Source: Campylobacter sp. LR291e
GTDB taxonomy: Bacteria > Campylobacterota > Campylobacteria > Campylobacterales > Campylobacteraceae
Assembly: GCF_008633915.1 (NCBI RefSeq)
Contig: NZ_VJNV01000023.1
Location: 83,897 to 147,896 of the forward strand
Length of the DNA: 64,000 nt
Direction of reading: 5' to 3'
Made by a program: the position numbers and the translations under genes
Part shown: piece by piece, positions 56,359 to 64,000 of the stretch
Layout of the letters: the number at the start of each line of letters is the position of its first letter
Position numbering within the stretch: position 1 is the stretch's first letter
The notes under the pieces: generated by a model
The model's input: the letters and a program-made list of their open reading frames with translations, nothing else
Told to the model about the DNA's origin: nothing
The model's database searches: none

Positions 56359-58026
56359 ATGAATGAGGCGAACAAAGAAGTTCAAACAAATGACTATGAG
56401 TATCAAGAAGATGTCGATTTTGGACAGGTTTTAGATGCTTTTAATAAATCTAGATCTGATACTACTGAGGGTAAGATTGTAGATATTAAAAACGATGAAG
56501 TGTATGTTGATATAGGCAAGAAATCAGAAGGTATTTTAGCTATTAGTGAAATACAAGATGAAAATGGGACTTTGACCTTTAATAAGGGCGATTTGATTAA
56601 GGTAGCTGTAGTTGGCTCACGTGGTGGTAAAGCACTGCTTTCACATAAAAAGGCTTTAAGAAAAGAAAAGGTAGTTGAATTTATTAAAAACTACAAAGAA
56701 GATAGTGAACAAATTTTTGATGTTAAGGTTGTTGGTAAAAATAAGGGTGGATTAGTTTGTGTTGATGATAAGGGCGTTGAATTTTTCTTACCAAAATCTC
56801 AATATGGCTTTAAGGAATCAAATAATATCATAGGAAAAAGCTTTAAGGTTAAAATTCTTAAAATTGATGAAGATGCCCAAAGTATAGTTATTTCAAGGAA
56901 AAGAATTTTAGATGATGAAAGAAAAAAACGCAAAGAAGTTATTAATAATGTAGTAGAACAAGAAGGTGCCATTGAAGGAACGATTAAAAAAATAACTACT
57001 TATGGAATGTTTGTTGATGTTGGTGGGGTCGATGGGCTAGTGCATTATAGCGAGGTTTCTTATAAGGGACCTGTAAATCCTAGTGCTTTATATAAGGAAG
57101 GCGATAAAGTGCCTGTTAAGGTGATTAAGTATGATAAAGATAGAAAACACCTTTCACTTTCTATAAAGGCGGCCTTGCCTGATCCATGGAGCGAGATAAA
57201 GGATAGCTTAGAGATCGGCGATACCATTAAGGTTATAGTTTCAAATATCGAACCTTACGGGGCTTTCGTGGATTTAGGCAATGATATAGAGGGCTTTTTG
57301 CATATTAGCGAAATTTCTTGGGATAAAAATATTAAAAATCCAAAGGATTATATAAGCAAGGGTCAAGAAATAGATGTTGAAGTGATTGAAATAAATCCAG
57401 AAAACAGACGCCTTAGGGTTTCTTTGAGAAATTTACTTGCTAAGCCTTTTGATAATTTTGTTAAAAATCACAAGGTAGGTGATATTTTAGAAGGCGTTGT
57501 AACTTCTATAACAGCCTTTGGGGCCTTTATAAAGCTTGATTATATAGAAGGCTTATTACATAACGAGGATGCTTCTTGGAATAGAAGTGATAAGTGCAAG
57601 GATTTATTTAAGGTTGGAGATAGTATTAAGGTTAAAATTATTAAAATCGATGAAGAAAATCAAAAAATTTCACTTAGTACTAAAGAATTAAACGAAAGTC
57701 CGGCAGGTACTTATTCTCAAACGCATAAGGTAGGAGATATAGTAAAGGGCATTATAAGGGATATTAAAGATTTTGGTGTTTTTGTTGAACTTAACAAAAA
57801 TGTCGATGCTTTAATTCATAAAGAAGATATTAGTGCTTCAATGCTTGAAAAATTAAGCGTTGGAGAAGAAATTGAAGCAGCTATTGTATTTATAGATGAA
57901 AAGAAAAATAGAATTCGTTTAAGCGTTAAGAATTTGGTTAAGATGAAAGAACGCGAGGCCTTAAATGAGATTAATAGCGATGATAAAATGACCCTAGGTG
58001 ATATTATAAAAGACCAGCTAAGTTAA
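56359..58026 (+). CDS. rpsA: 30S ribosomal protein S1
   Basis: This 555-residue protein has six S1 (OB-fold) repeats starting near residues 34, 120, 207, 292, 378 and 465. The last four carry the canonical pattern (for example YGMFVDVGGVDGLVHYSE and YGAFVDLGNDIEGFLHISE), and the first two are diverged as in other S1 proteins that bind the ribosome. It brings mRNA to the 30S subunit. The next gene starts one base after the stop. Confidence 0.97.
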   Translation: MNEANKEVQTNDYEYQEDVDFGQVLDAFNKSRSDTTEGKIVDIKNDEVYVDIGKKSEGILAISEIQDENGTLTFNKGDLIKVAVVGSRGGKALLSHKKALRKEKVVEFIKNYKEDSEQIFDVKVVGKNKGGLVCVDDKGVEFFLPKSQYGFKESNNIIGKSFKVKILKIDEDAQSIVISRKRILDDERKKRKEVINNVVEQEGAIEGTIKKITTYGMFVDVGGVDGLVHYSEVSYKGPVNPSALYKEGDKVPVKVIKYDKDRKHLSLSIKAALPDPWSEIKDSLEIGDTIKVIVSNIEPYGAFVDLGNDIEGFLHISEISWDKNIKNPKDYISKGQEIDVEVIEINPENRRLRVSLRNLLAKPFDNFVKNHKVGDILEGVVTSITAFGAFIKLDYIEGLLHNEDASWNRSDKCKDLFKVGDSIKVKIIKIDEENQKISLSTKELNESPAGTYSQTHKVGDIVKGIIRDIKDFGVFVELNKNVDALIHKEDISASMLEKLSVGEEIEAAIVFIDEKKNRIRLSVKNLVKMKEREALNEINSDDKMTLGDIIKDQLS

Positions 58027-58027
58027 G

Positions 58028-58519
58028 ATGAAAAAATATACCCTTTTTGGGATTTTAATCGCCTTATTATGTATTTTATTATTTGTTGTTTTTTATTTAT
58101 TATGGGAATTTAGGGCTAGTGCAAATTCTTTGCCTCGTTTTACTCACGATGAAAATACAAGCACTGCTTTAATAAAGCAAGAAAATGATGAAAATGCTTG
58201 GCAAAGAGAACTTTCTCAATGGACTACTAAGGACTTTGTACCCGCAGCAGAACAATATAGCCTTTATTTTGACGCAGACACAAGCGAGTTAAAAGAGAAG
58301 AATCAATATTTTCAACTTATCGTAAATAAATATGATATTTATTCTATGTTTTGTTTAAGGCAGATTTTAAATTCTTTTAATGTAAAATATTTTTTAGTAA
58401 AATCAGGAGAAAGCCCTGAAATTTTCATAGATACAGGCAATAAAAAGCTAATTGATGAGATTATACAAGAACTTAAAAAATATAAAATTAATACCCAGGC
58501 TAAGGAGATATGGTTATGA
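58028..58519 (+). CDS. Membrane-anchored protein of unknown function
   Basis: This 163-residue protein has one N-terminal helix (about 5-28) and a soluble, probably periplasmic, domain. The C-terminal half (RQILNSFNVKYFLVKSGES, FIDTGNKKLIDEIIQELKKY) has an alpha/beta pattern, but I do not recognise a family. It sits between rpsA and serA and overlaps serA by four bases (ATGA), an arrangement I believe is kept in C. jejuni. Confidence 0.78.
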   Translation: MKKYTLFGILIALLCILLFVVFYLLWEFRASANSLPRFTHDENTSTALIKQENDENAWQRELSQWTTKDFVPAAEQYSLYFDADTSELKEKNQYFQLIVNKYDIYSMFCLRQILNSFNVKYFLVKSGESPEIFIDTGNKKLIDEIIQELKKYKINTQAKEIWL

Positions 58520-60099
58520 AAAGGAAGATTATAGTATGTGATGCGATTTTAGATAAGGGAGTAGAACTTTTAAGAAATGCCGAAGATATCGAGCTTATCG
58601 ATGCTACAAAGCTTTCAAAAGATGATTTAATGCCCTTATTAAAAGATGTTGATGTTGCCATTACTAGAAGTTCAACAGATGTTGATGATAGATTTTTAAG
58701 CCATGCAAATAAGCTTAAAGCTGTCGTTCGCGCAGGTGTTGGAGTAGATAATATAGATATACAAAATTGTTCTAAAAGAGGCGTAATCGTTATGAATGTA
58801 CCTACTGCAAATACCATTGCAGCAGTAGAACTTACCATGGCACACCTTTTAACTTCGGCAAGAAGTTTTGTAAACGCTCATAATTTTTTAAAATTTGAAA
58901 GAAAATGGGAACGTGAAAAATGGTACGGCATTGAGTTAAAAGATAAAACTCTAGGCATTATAGGCTTTGGAAATATAGGTTCAAGAGTAGCTGTTCGTGC
59001 AAAGGCCTTTGGAATGAATATTATTGCTTATGACCCTTATATTCCAGCATCTAAGATTACAGATTTAGAAATGACTTGTGTTAAACACTTAGATGAAATT
59101 CTAACAAAAAGTGATTTTATAACCATTCATACCCCAAAAACTAAAGAAACTAATGGCATGATAGGGCTTAATGAATTAGCTAAAATGAAAGATAAAATTC
59201 GCCTTATAAATTGTGCTAGAGGTGGTTTATACACAGAAGAAGCACTTTGTGAGGGTTTAAAAAGTGGTAAAATTGCTTGGCTTGGCATTGATGTTTTTGA
59301 AAAAGAACCAGCCACAAATCACCCACTTTTAGAATTTGAAAATATTTCAGTTACCTCTCACCTTGGGGCAAATACCTTAGAAAGTCAAGAAAATATCGCC
59401 ATACAAGCCTGTGAAAATGCCTTAAATGCAGCTAGAGGCATAGTTTTTGCAAATGCTTTAAATTTGCCTATAAAAACAGAGGATTTGCCTCCTTTTGTGG
59501 AACCTTATATAGAACTTGTTTCTAAAATGGCATTTCTAGCAGCCCAGCTTGATAAAAGTCCTATAAAAAGTATAAAACTTGAAGCAGAGGGTAAAATAGG
59601 CGAGTATACAAATTCAATGCTTACCTTTGCAGCAGTGGGGGCTTTAAATAGCATTTTAGGCGAGACTATTAATTATGTAAATGCTGAATTTATCGCAAAA
59701 GATAAGGGCATAGAATTAGCTTGTGAAACCTTGCCAAATAGTGGTTATAATAATAAATTAAGCGTAAAAATTTCTACTGATAATAGTGTGGTTAGTGTTT
59801 CAGGCACCGTGTTTAACGAAGATGAACAAAGAATTGTTGCCTTAAATGGCTTTAAGACGGATTTTAAGCCAAAGGGAAAAATGCTAGTCTTTAAAAACAA
59901 AGATATTCCAGGCGTTATTGCTACTATTAGTTCAGTTTTAGCTGAAAATAATATAAATATAGCTGATTTTAGGCTTGGACGAGATGGCTTTGGTTATGCT
60001 TTGGCTGTTGTTTTGGTTGATGAGTGTATAAATCAAAAGGTGCTTGATATTTTAAATGAACTTGATGCTTGTGTTTTTGTAAAATATGTCGAAGTTTAG
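58516..60099 (+). CDS. serA: D-3-phosphoglycerate dehydrogenase
   Basis: The start is set at ATG 58516 (527 residues), eight bases after AAGGAG and in ATGA overlap with the previous gene; ATG 58510 is only two bases from the site. Domains: substrate (1-100, 290-320), NAD-binding with GIIGFGNIGSRVAVRAKAFG (about 144-163) and catalytic His in SHLGANTLESQEN, an intervening domain (about 320-450) and a C-terminal ACT domain for serine feedback (KDIPGVIATISSVLAENNIN). It is the first step of serine synthesis. Confidence 0.97.
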   Translation: MKRKIIVCDAILDKGVELLRNAEDIELIDATKLSKDDLMPLLKDVDVAITRSSTDVDDRFLSHANKLKAVVRAGVGVDNIDIQNCSKRGVIVMNVPTANTIAAVELTMAHLLTSARSFVNAHNFLKFERKWEREKWYGIELKDKTLGIIGFGNIGSRVAVRAKAFGMNIIAYDPYIPASKITDLEMTCVKHLDEILTKSDFITIHTPKTKETNGMIGLNELAKMKDKIRLINCARGGLYTEEALCEGLKSGKIAWLGIDVFEKEPATNHPLLEFENISVTSHLGANTLESQENIAIQACENALNAARGIVFANALNLPIKTEDLPPFVEPYIELVSKMAFLAAQLDKSPIKSIKLEAEGKIGEYTNSMLTFAAVGALNSILGETINYVNAEFIAKDKGIELACETLPNSGYNNKLSVKISTDNSVVSVSGTVFNEDEQRIVALNGFKTDFKPKGKMLVFKNKDIPGVIATISSVLAENNINIADFRLGRDGFGYALAVVLVDECINQKVLDILNELDACVFVKYVEV

Positions 60100-60105
60100 T
60101 CATTT

Positions 60106-62019
60106 ATGGCACTTATTGAACTAATTAAAGCTAGTAAAAAATTTGGCGAAAAAATTATTTTAGATGAGATAAATTTTAGTGCTAATGAAAATGAAAAAAT
60201 AGCCATTATAGGCAAAAATGGCGAGGGCAAATCGACTCTTTTAAAGGCTATTTTTGGCACCTTGCAGCTTGATAGTGGAAGAATTATAAGGCAAAATGAT
60301 AAAAGCATAGCAATGCTTGCTCAGCAAGTTGATTTTAATACAAATTTAAGCCTTGATGAACTTATAAATAAAAATTTGAGTGAAATTTATGAAGCCTTAA
60401 ATAAATATGAAAACCTACAAGCAAAACTTGCCACACATTTAGATAATAAGAATTTGCATAAAGAAATTAATAATTTAATTAATTTTATTGAAAGCAAGGA
60501 TGCTTGGAATATAGAACAAAAAAAAGAACGTTTTTTAAAGGAATTTAAGCTTTTTGAGTATAAAAATAGACCTATATCAAGTTTAAGTGGTGGGGAAATT
60601 CGCAAGATTAATCTTTGTATTTTAGTACTTCAAAACCCTGATGTTTTGTTGCTTGATGAACCAACTAATCACCTTGATGTTTATATGTGTGAATTTTTAG
60701 AAAAATTGCTTAAAAACTCAAAAATTTGCGTTATTTTTATATCTCATGATAGATATTTTATAGATAATGTCGCTAGTCGTTGCGTTGAGATTGAAGGTGG
60801 TAAAATCAGTTTTTTTAATGGAGGTTATGCTTATTATTTAGAAAAAAAGGCACAAATTCTAGTCTCTTTATCAAAAAGCTATGAAACCTTAATAAAGCAT
60901 TTAAAAGCAGAAGAGGAGTGGTTAAGAAGAGGGGTTAAGGCTAGGTTAAAAAGAAATGAGGGTCGTAAGGAGCGTATTTTTAAGATGCGTGAGGAGGCAA
61001 AGAAAAATCCTGGTGAAATAAAAAGATTAAAGCTAGAACTTTTAAGGGCAAATTCTAGTATTCAAAAACCAAATTTTAATAAGCAAAAAATGATTTTTGA
61101 ACTAGTTAATGCTAGTAAAATCATAAATAATAAAATTTTATTTAAAAACTTTTCTACGCGTATTTTGCAAGGTGAAAAAATAGGCATTGTCGGGCAAAAT
61201 GGCTGTGGTAAATCTACTTTTTTAAAGATTTTGTTAAATTTAGATAAATTAAGTAGTGGCGAGATCAAAAATGCAGATATTAAGATAGGTTATTTTGACC
61301 AAGCAAGGGCTATGTTAAATTCGGATAAAAGCTTAATAGAACTTTTTTGTCCAAATGGAGGGGATAGAGTGCAGGTTAGAGGCCATGATATGCATATTTA
61401 TGGCTATTTGAAAAGCTTTTTATTTCCTAAGGAATTTTTAAGCCAAGCTGTATCTGTGCTAAGTGGAGGAGAAAAAAATCGCGTAGCCTTGGCCTTGCTT
61501 TTTACAAAAGATTACGACGTGCTTATTTTAGACGAACCTACTAATGATTTAGATATTGCAACTATAAATATTTTAGAAGAATATTTAATGGAATTTAAGG
61601 GTGCTTTAATCTTTGTTTCTCACGATAGATATTTTGTAGATAAATTAGCAACCAAGCTTTATGTCTTTGAAAATGGTGTTATTAATATAGAACATATGTC
61701 TTATACTCAGTATTTAGAAAGAGAATTTGAACTAAGAGAATTTGATGATTTTGTATTAAATTTAGAAAAAGAAAAAGGTGCTATAAAAGAAAAACAAAAT
61801 AAAAAATTAAGCTATAAGCAAAATGAAATTTTAAACTTATACCCTGAAAAAATAGAACTTTTAGAAAAAAAGATTAAAAAGTTAAATTTAGAACTTTCAA
61901 AAACAAGTGATTATGAAAACACAAATAAGCTTTTTGAAGAATTAAAAACACTTCAAAACGAATTAAATAATTTAGAAAACGTATATTTTGAGGTCTTAGA
62001 ATTTAGCGAAAGTTTATAA
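60106..62019 (+). CDS. ABC-F family ATPase, Uup-like
   Basis: This 637-residue soluble protein has two ABC domains: Walker A GKNGEGKST (about 36-44) with LSGGEIRKINL and DEPTNHLD; Walker A GQNGCGKST (about 364-372) with LSGGEKNRVAL and DEPTNDLD. An inter-domain linker is present. The C-terminal coiled coil (about 545-637, Lys/Glu/Leu rich) fits Uup rather than EttA. ABC-F proteins act on the ribosome, not in transport. No clear ribosome site precedes the ATG, six bases after serA. Confidence 0.9.
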   Translation: MALIELIKASKKFGEKIILDEINFSANENEKIAIIGKNGEGKSTLLKAIFGTLQLDSGRIIRQNDKSIAMLAQQVDFNTNLSLDELINKNLSEIYEALNKYENLQAKLATHLDNKNLHKEINNLINFIESKDAWNIEQKKERFLKEFKLFEYKNRPISSLSGGEIRKINLCILVLQNPDVLLLDEPTNHLDVYMCEFLEKLLKNSKICVIFISHDRYFIDNVASRCVEIEGGKISFFNGGYAYYLEKKAQILVSLSKSYETLIKHLKAEEEWLRRGVKARLKRNEGRKERIFKMREEAKKNPGEIKRLKLELLRANSSIQKPNFNKQKMIFELVNASKIINNKILFKNFSTRILQGEKIGIVGQNGCGKSTFLKILLNLDKLSSGEIKNADIKIGYFDQARAMLNSDKSLIELFCPNGGDRVQVRGHDMHIYGYLKSFLFPKEFLSQAVSVLSGGEKNRVALALLFTKDYDVLILDEPTNDLDIATINILEEYLMEFKGALIFVSHDRYFVDKLATKLYVFENGVINIEHMSYTQYLEREFELREFDDFVLNLEKEKGAIKEKQNKKLSYKQNEILNLYPEKIELLEKKIKKLNLELSKTSDYENTNKLFEELKTLQNELNNLENVYFEVLEFSESL

Positions 62020-62021
62020 GT

Positions 62022-62981
62022 TTAAAATTTAACTACCCTAAATTTTACTTCTTGCTTACTAAGGTTTAAAAAAGATTCTAAGGACAAAATTATTTTATCA
62101 AGGCTTAAATTCTTAGCTATAAAAACTAGTTTTGAGTTTTTTTCTTCGCTTTTAATATGAGTTGGTGGATAGATTAAATGACCTACACCGTTTATGTTAA
62201 TAAGGGTATTTTCTCCAATATCAAGTAAGCCCTTTACGCGTAAAATTTTATCTCCATATTTATTCAAAAGCATACTAAGCCAAATGCTAAAAAGATTCCA
62301 ATCAATAAAATTTTCAAAATAAAAACAAAGAGAATTTATATCGTCGCTGTGTTTTTGTGTATCTTCAATATTAATTTCTTGGTGTTTTGTGTTAATTAAA
62401 TCATCAAAGTTAAATTCGGCTTTTTTTATGAGTTGTATGCTTGAATTTAAGCCCTTAATTACCTTGCTTAACTCATTTATATCTGGGTTTAAATCACATT
62501 TTGTAAGTAAAATACAATCACTTATAATTATTTGATTAAGAGCTTCTTCGTTATTTTTAATATGTTCTATGCCATTTAACGCATCAACGCAAGTAATTAT
62601 ATTTGATAGTTCAAAATGATTACTTAAAAATGGGTCGGTTAAAAAGGTAAAGATTATAGGGGCAGGGTTTGCAAGACCTGTTGTTTCAATGATAACCCTT
62701 TGTAATTTTTGATTGTTTAAATCCATTTTATCTAGTATATTTTTAAGGCTAAGGGCTAGGTCTTCCCTGCGTTTACAACACATACAACCAGAATTTAAAA
62801 GCAAGGTTTTTTCCCTTACAAATTCGCTTTTAATCAAAATATCATCAAGGGCGATTTCACCAAGTTCATTAACTATAACTGCTATATTTTCATTTTTTTT
62901 ATCTTTTAATAATTCTTGTAAAAATGTAGTTTTGCCACTACCTAAAAAGCCAGTTATTATATGAGTTGAAATTTTAGGCAT
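62022..62981 (-). CDS. CobW/COG0523-family G3E GTPase (metallochaperone-like)
   Basis: This 319-residue protein has P-loop GFLGSGKTTFLQ (about 11-22), zinc-binding CMCC of SGCMCCKRREDL (about 64-75), IIETTGLANP and base-recognition TKCD. The C-terminal CobW_C domain is short. COG0523 proteins insert or supply zinc or other metals. It overlaps the following Cys-containing small gene by eight bases; the two plus the NUDIX gene form an operon downstream of tRNA-Lys. Confidence 0.92.
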   Translation of the reverse strand: MPKISTHIITGFLGSGKTTFLQELLKDKKNENIAVIVNELGEIALDDILIKSEFVREKTLLLNSGCMCCKRREDLALSLKNILDKMDLNNQKLQRVIIETTGLANPAPIIFTFLTDPFLSNHFELSNIITCVDALNGIEHIKNNEEALNQIIISDCILLTKCDLNPDINELSKVIKGLNSSIQLIKKAEFNFDDLINTKHQEINIEDTQKHSDDINSLCFYFENFIDWNLFSIWLSMLLNKYGDKILRVKGLLDIGENTLININGVGHLIYPPTHIKSEEKNSKLVFIAKNLSLDKIILSLESFLNLSKQEVKFRVVKF

Positions 62982-63309
62982 TTTTTCTTTTTAAAAAATT
63001 TAATAAATTCTCATCCAAGGCATCAAATTCGCATTTTTCAAGCTCACTAGCCTTAAACCATAAATCACCTAAATCATTTACGATAACATTTTGACCCTTT
63101 TTATTGCTTAAAATATATTTGCTTCCTTGCCAATCTGCAAGTTTTAAGGCATAAAATTCTAAAATTTTATTTAAAATGGCTACCTTTTGAAGTCTAGTTT
63201 TCATTCTATCTTTTTGATTTTCACCAGCTGTTATTAAGCTTTTTTTATCCTTAAAATTCGTATCACTCCAATGGAAAAAGCTTATCATTTCACCACATAA
63301 AACACACAT
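62974..63309 (-). CDS. Small Cys/His protein linked to the CobW GTPase
   Basis: This 111-residue protein starts MCVLCGEMISFFHWSD: a CxxC at residues 2-5 and a His-Trp at 13-14 form a probable metal site. The rest is helical with one further Cys in LEKCEFD. I do not recognise a named family, though a CxxC and HW protein next to COG0523 genes fits a client or partner of the GTPase. AAGGTAATAAA precedes the ATG. It overlaps the GTPase gene by eight bases. Confidence 0.78.
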   Translation of the reverse strand: MCVLCGEMISFFHWSDTNFKDKKSLITAGENQKDRMKTRLQKVAILNKILEFYALKLADWQGSKYILSNKKGQNVIVNDLGDLWFKASELEKCEFDALDENLLNFLKRKNA

Positions 63310-63318
63310 TTTATTACC

Positions 63319-63912
63319 TTATAAATTAAATTCCTTAGCCTTATACTTCATAAACCACAAATAAGCAAAATTTAATAAAGGAGTATGAATAAGATTTTTA
63401 ATAAAATCATCAAATTTATTAACCTTAACATAGATTATCTCAATTTCTTCGTTATCAACCCCACCTCCATTTGAAATTTTATCACTTTCATCAATGCTGG
63501 CAAAAAAGAAAGATTGTTTGCTAACGCCTGAACCAAAACCTGTATAAAAATCTCCAATTTTTTCTAAATTCTTAGGCAAATACCCAACCTCTTCTACGCA
63601 CTCTTCTTTTGCTATATCTTCAAGGCTTAAATTTTTATCTACAAGACCTGAACAAAGTTCTATAGTAAAGCCCATATTTTCATCTTTTATATAGCTTTTA
63701 TCGTTATTTTGGTGAAACCACATAGGAATTCTAAATTGTCTTACAAAAATAAAGCTTTTTAAGCTAGTATGATATAAAAAAACAGATACGCTATCTTTTG
63801 GTTGTATAAAATCCCAAGTACAAAGCTTACCCTTGCTTATATAGCTATATCTTTTTGGTTTTATGTAATTTGACCCGGTAAAATTTTCTTCTTTTAGATT
63901 TGTAAAAGCCAT
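63319..63912 (-). CDS. NUDIX hydrolase, UDP-sugar/ADP-ribose pyrophosphatase type
   Basis: This 197-residue protein has the NUDIX helix GLVDKNLSLEDIAKEECVEE followed by VGY. The usual box has Glu and Arg where this has Leu and Glu, but a three-residue insertion with catalytic EExG kept is the variant seen in NUDT14-like UDP-sugar pyrophosphatases. The first part contains FLYHTSLKSFIFVRQFR. It would hydrolyse nucleoside diphosphate sugars. It starts 29 bases after the tRNA-Lys 3' end and is likely co-transcribed with it. Confidence 0.85.
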   Translation of the reverse strand: MAFTNLKEENFTGSNYIKPKRYSYISKGKLCTWDFIQPKDSVSVFLYHTSLKSFIFVRQFRIPMWFHQNNDKSYIKDENMGFTIELCSGLVDKNLSLEDIAKEECVEEVGYLPKNLEKIGDFYTGFGSGVSKQSFFFASIDESDKISNGGGVDNEEIEIIYVKVNKFDDFIKNLIHTPLLNFAYLWFMKYKAKEFNL

Positions 63913-63941
63913 TATTTGTCCTTAGGTACAAAACATGAAGG

Positions 63942-64000
63942 TGGTGTCCCGTGTTGGGATCGAACCAACGGCCACCTGATTAAGAGTCAGATGCTCTACC
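63942..64000 (-). tRNA. tRNA-Lys (anticodon CUU), 5' part outside window
   Basis: Reading the minus strand, the D-arm end, anticodon loop CTCTTAA between TCTGA and TCAGG, T-arm GTTGG-TTCGATC-CCAAC, acceptor ACGGGAC, discriminator A and encoded CCA are present. About 17 bases at the 5' end lie beyond the window. The anticodon is CTT. Confidence 0.93.

Noticed and set aside
63600..63670. Inactive NUDIX box because the canonical Glu and Arg are missing
   Set aside because: The variant spacing matches NUDT14-like enzymes, which keep the catalytic EExG, so loss of activity is not supported.
1..64000. Phase-variable poly-G/C contingency tracts, common in Campylobacter surface genes
   Set aside because: The longest G run seen is five bases; no tract of eight or more was found.

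Overview
The window is AT-rich, densely packed bacterial chromosome. Nearly every gene has a close counterpart in Campylobacter, and gene-order blocks are typical of that genus: liv-ccsBA; ruvB next to ssrA; ceuBCDE; rpmH-rnpA-yidD-yidC-jag-mnmE-purL-purH; ctb/nssR-paq; the PEB4 gene next to fba; mnmG next to a cetA-like gene; and pheST-aroA-ispH-rpsA-serA. I read it as a Campylobacter species, but the blocks sit next to each other in an order that does not look like C. jejuni, and I cannot name the species. The genus and symbol assignments rest on recognition of protein sequence and gene order, not on a database search. Layout: 1-8054 holds the end of a branched-chain amino acid ABC transporter (livK-H-M-G-F) running directly into a giant fused cytochrome c synthase (ccsBA) and a small lysine-rich membrane protein. 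8134-14209 (minus strand) is a tight six-gene operon: two tandem class-I amidotransferase/ThuA-fold-like proteins, a TonB-dependent receptor, a periplasmic binding protein, a FecCD-type permease and its ATPase. It sits behind Fur-box-like palindromes and is the best candidate for an undescribed metal-chelate uptake and processing system. 14439-17357 holds an AI-2E-family membrane protein, ruvB, a small Hpt-like protein and tmRNA. 17358-18922 is sparse accessory DNA beside ssrA with small orphan genes. 18923-22628 is the ceuBCDE siderophore transporter with a Fur-box-like element upstream and a strong terminator. 22777-24981 holds a thioesterase, an orphan periplasmic-binding-like protein and a uracil-DNA-glycosylase-family protein. 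25077-35158 is a long plus-strand run: rpmH, rnpA, yidD, yidC, jag, mnmE, purL, two J-domain-type proteins (the second apparently frameshifted) and purH. 35178-39542 holds an isolated UDP-glucose dehydrogenase gene, then the nitrosative-stress pair ctb and nssR with an exact NssR operator between them, followed by the paq amino-acid ABC transporter. 39544-46450 holds a MORN-like lipoprotein, nth, the PEB4-type chaperone, fba, a MotA/ExbB-MotB/OmpA-like pair and a PLP enzyme. 46545-50720 is an energy-taxis pair (Aer-like PAS protein plus CetA-like receptor), mnmG and a HIT protein. 50845-62019 is pheS, pheT, aroA, ispH, rpsA, a membrane-anchored orphan, serA and an ABC-F ATPase. 62022-64000 (minus strand) is a CobW-type GTPase, a Cys/His-rich small protein, a NUDIX hydrolase and a tRNA-Lys cut by the right edge. 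Three themes link the regions. The first is iron or metal-chelate import, with two ABC systems and Fur-like sites. The second is membrane insertion and RNA modification (yidC, jag, mnmE, mnmG). The third is stress and redox physiology (ctb/nssR, ccsBA, energy taxis). I saw no CRISPR array, insertion sequence, integrase or phase-variable poly-G tract. Positions of short sites come from manual counting and may be off by a base.
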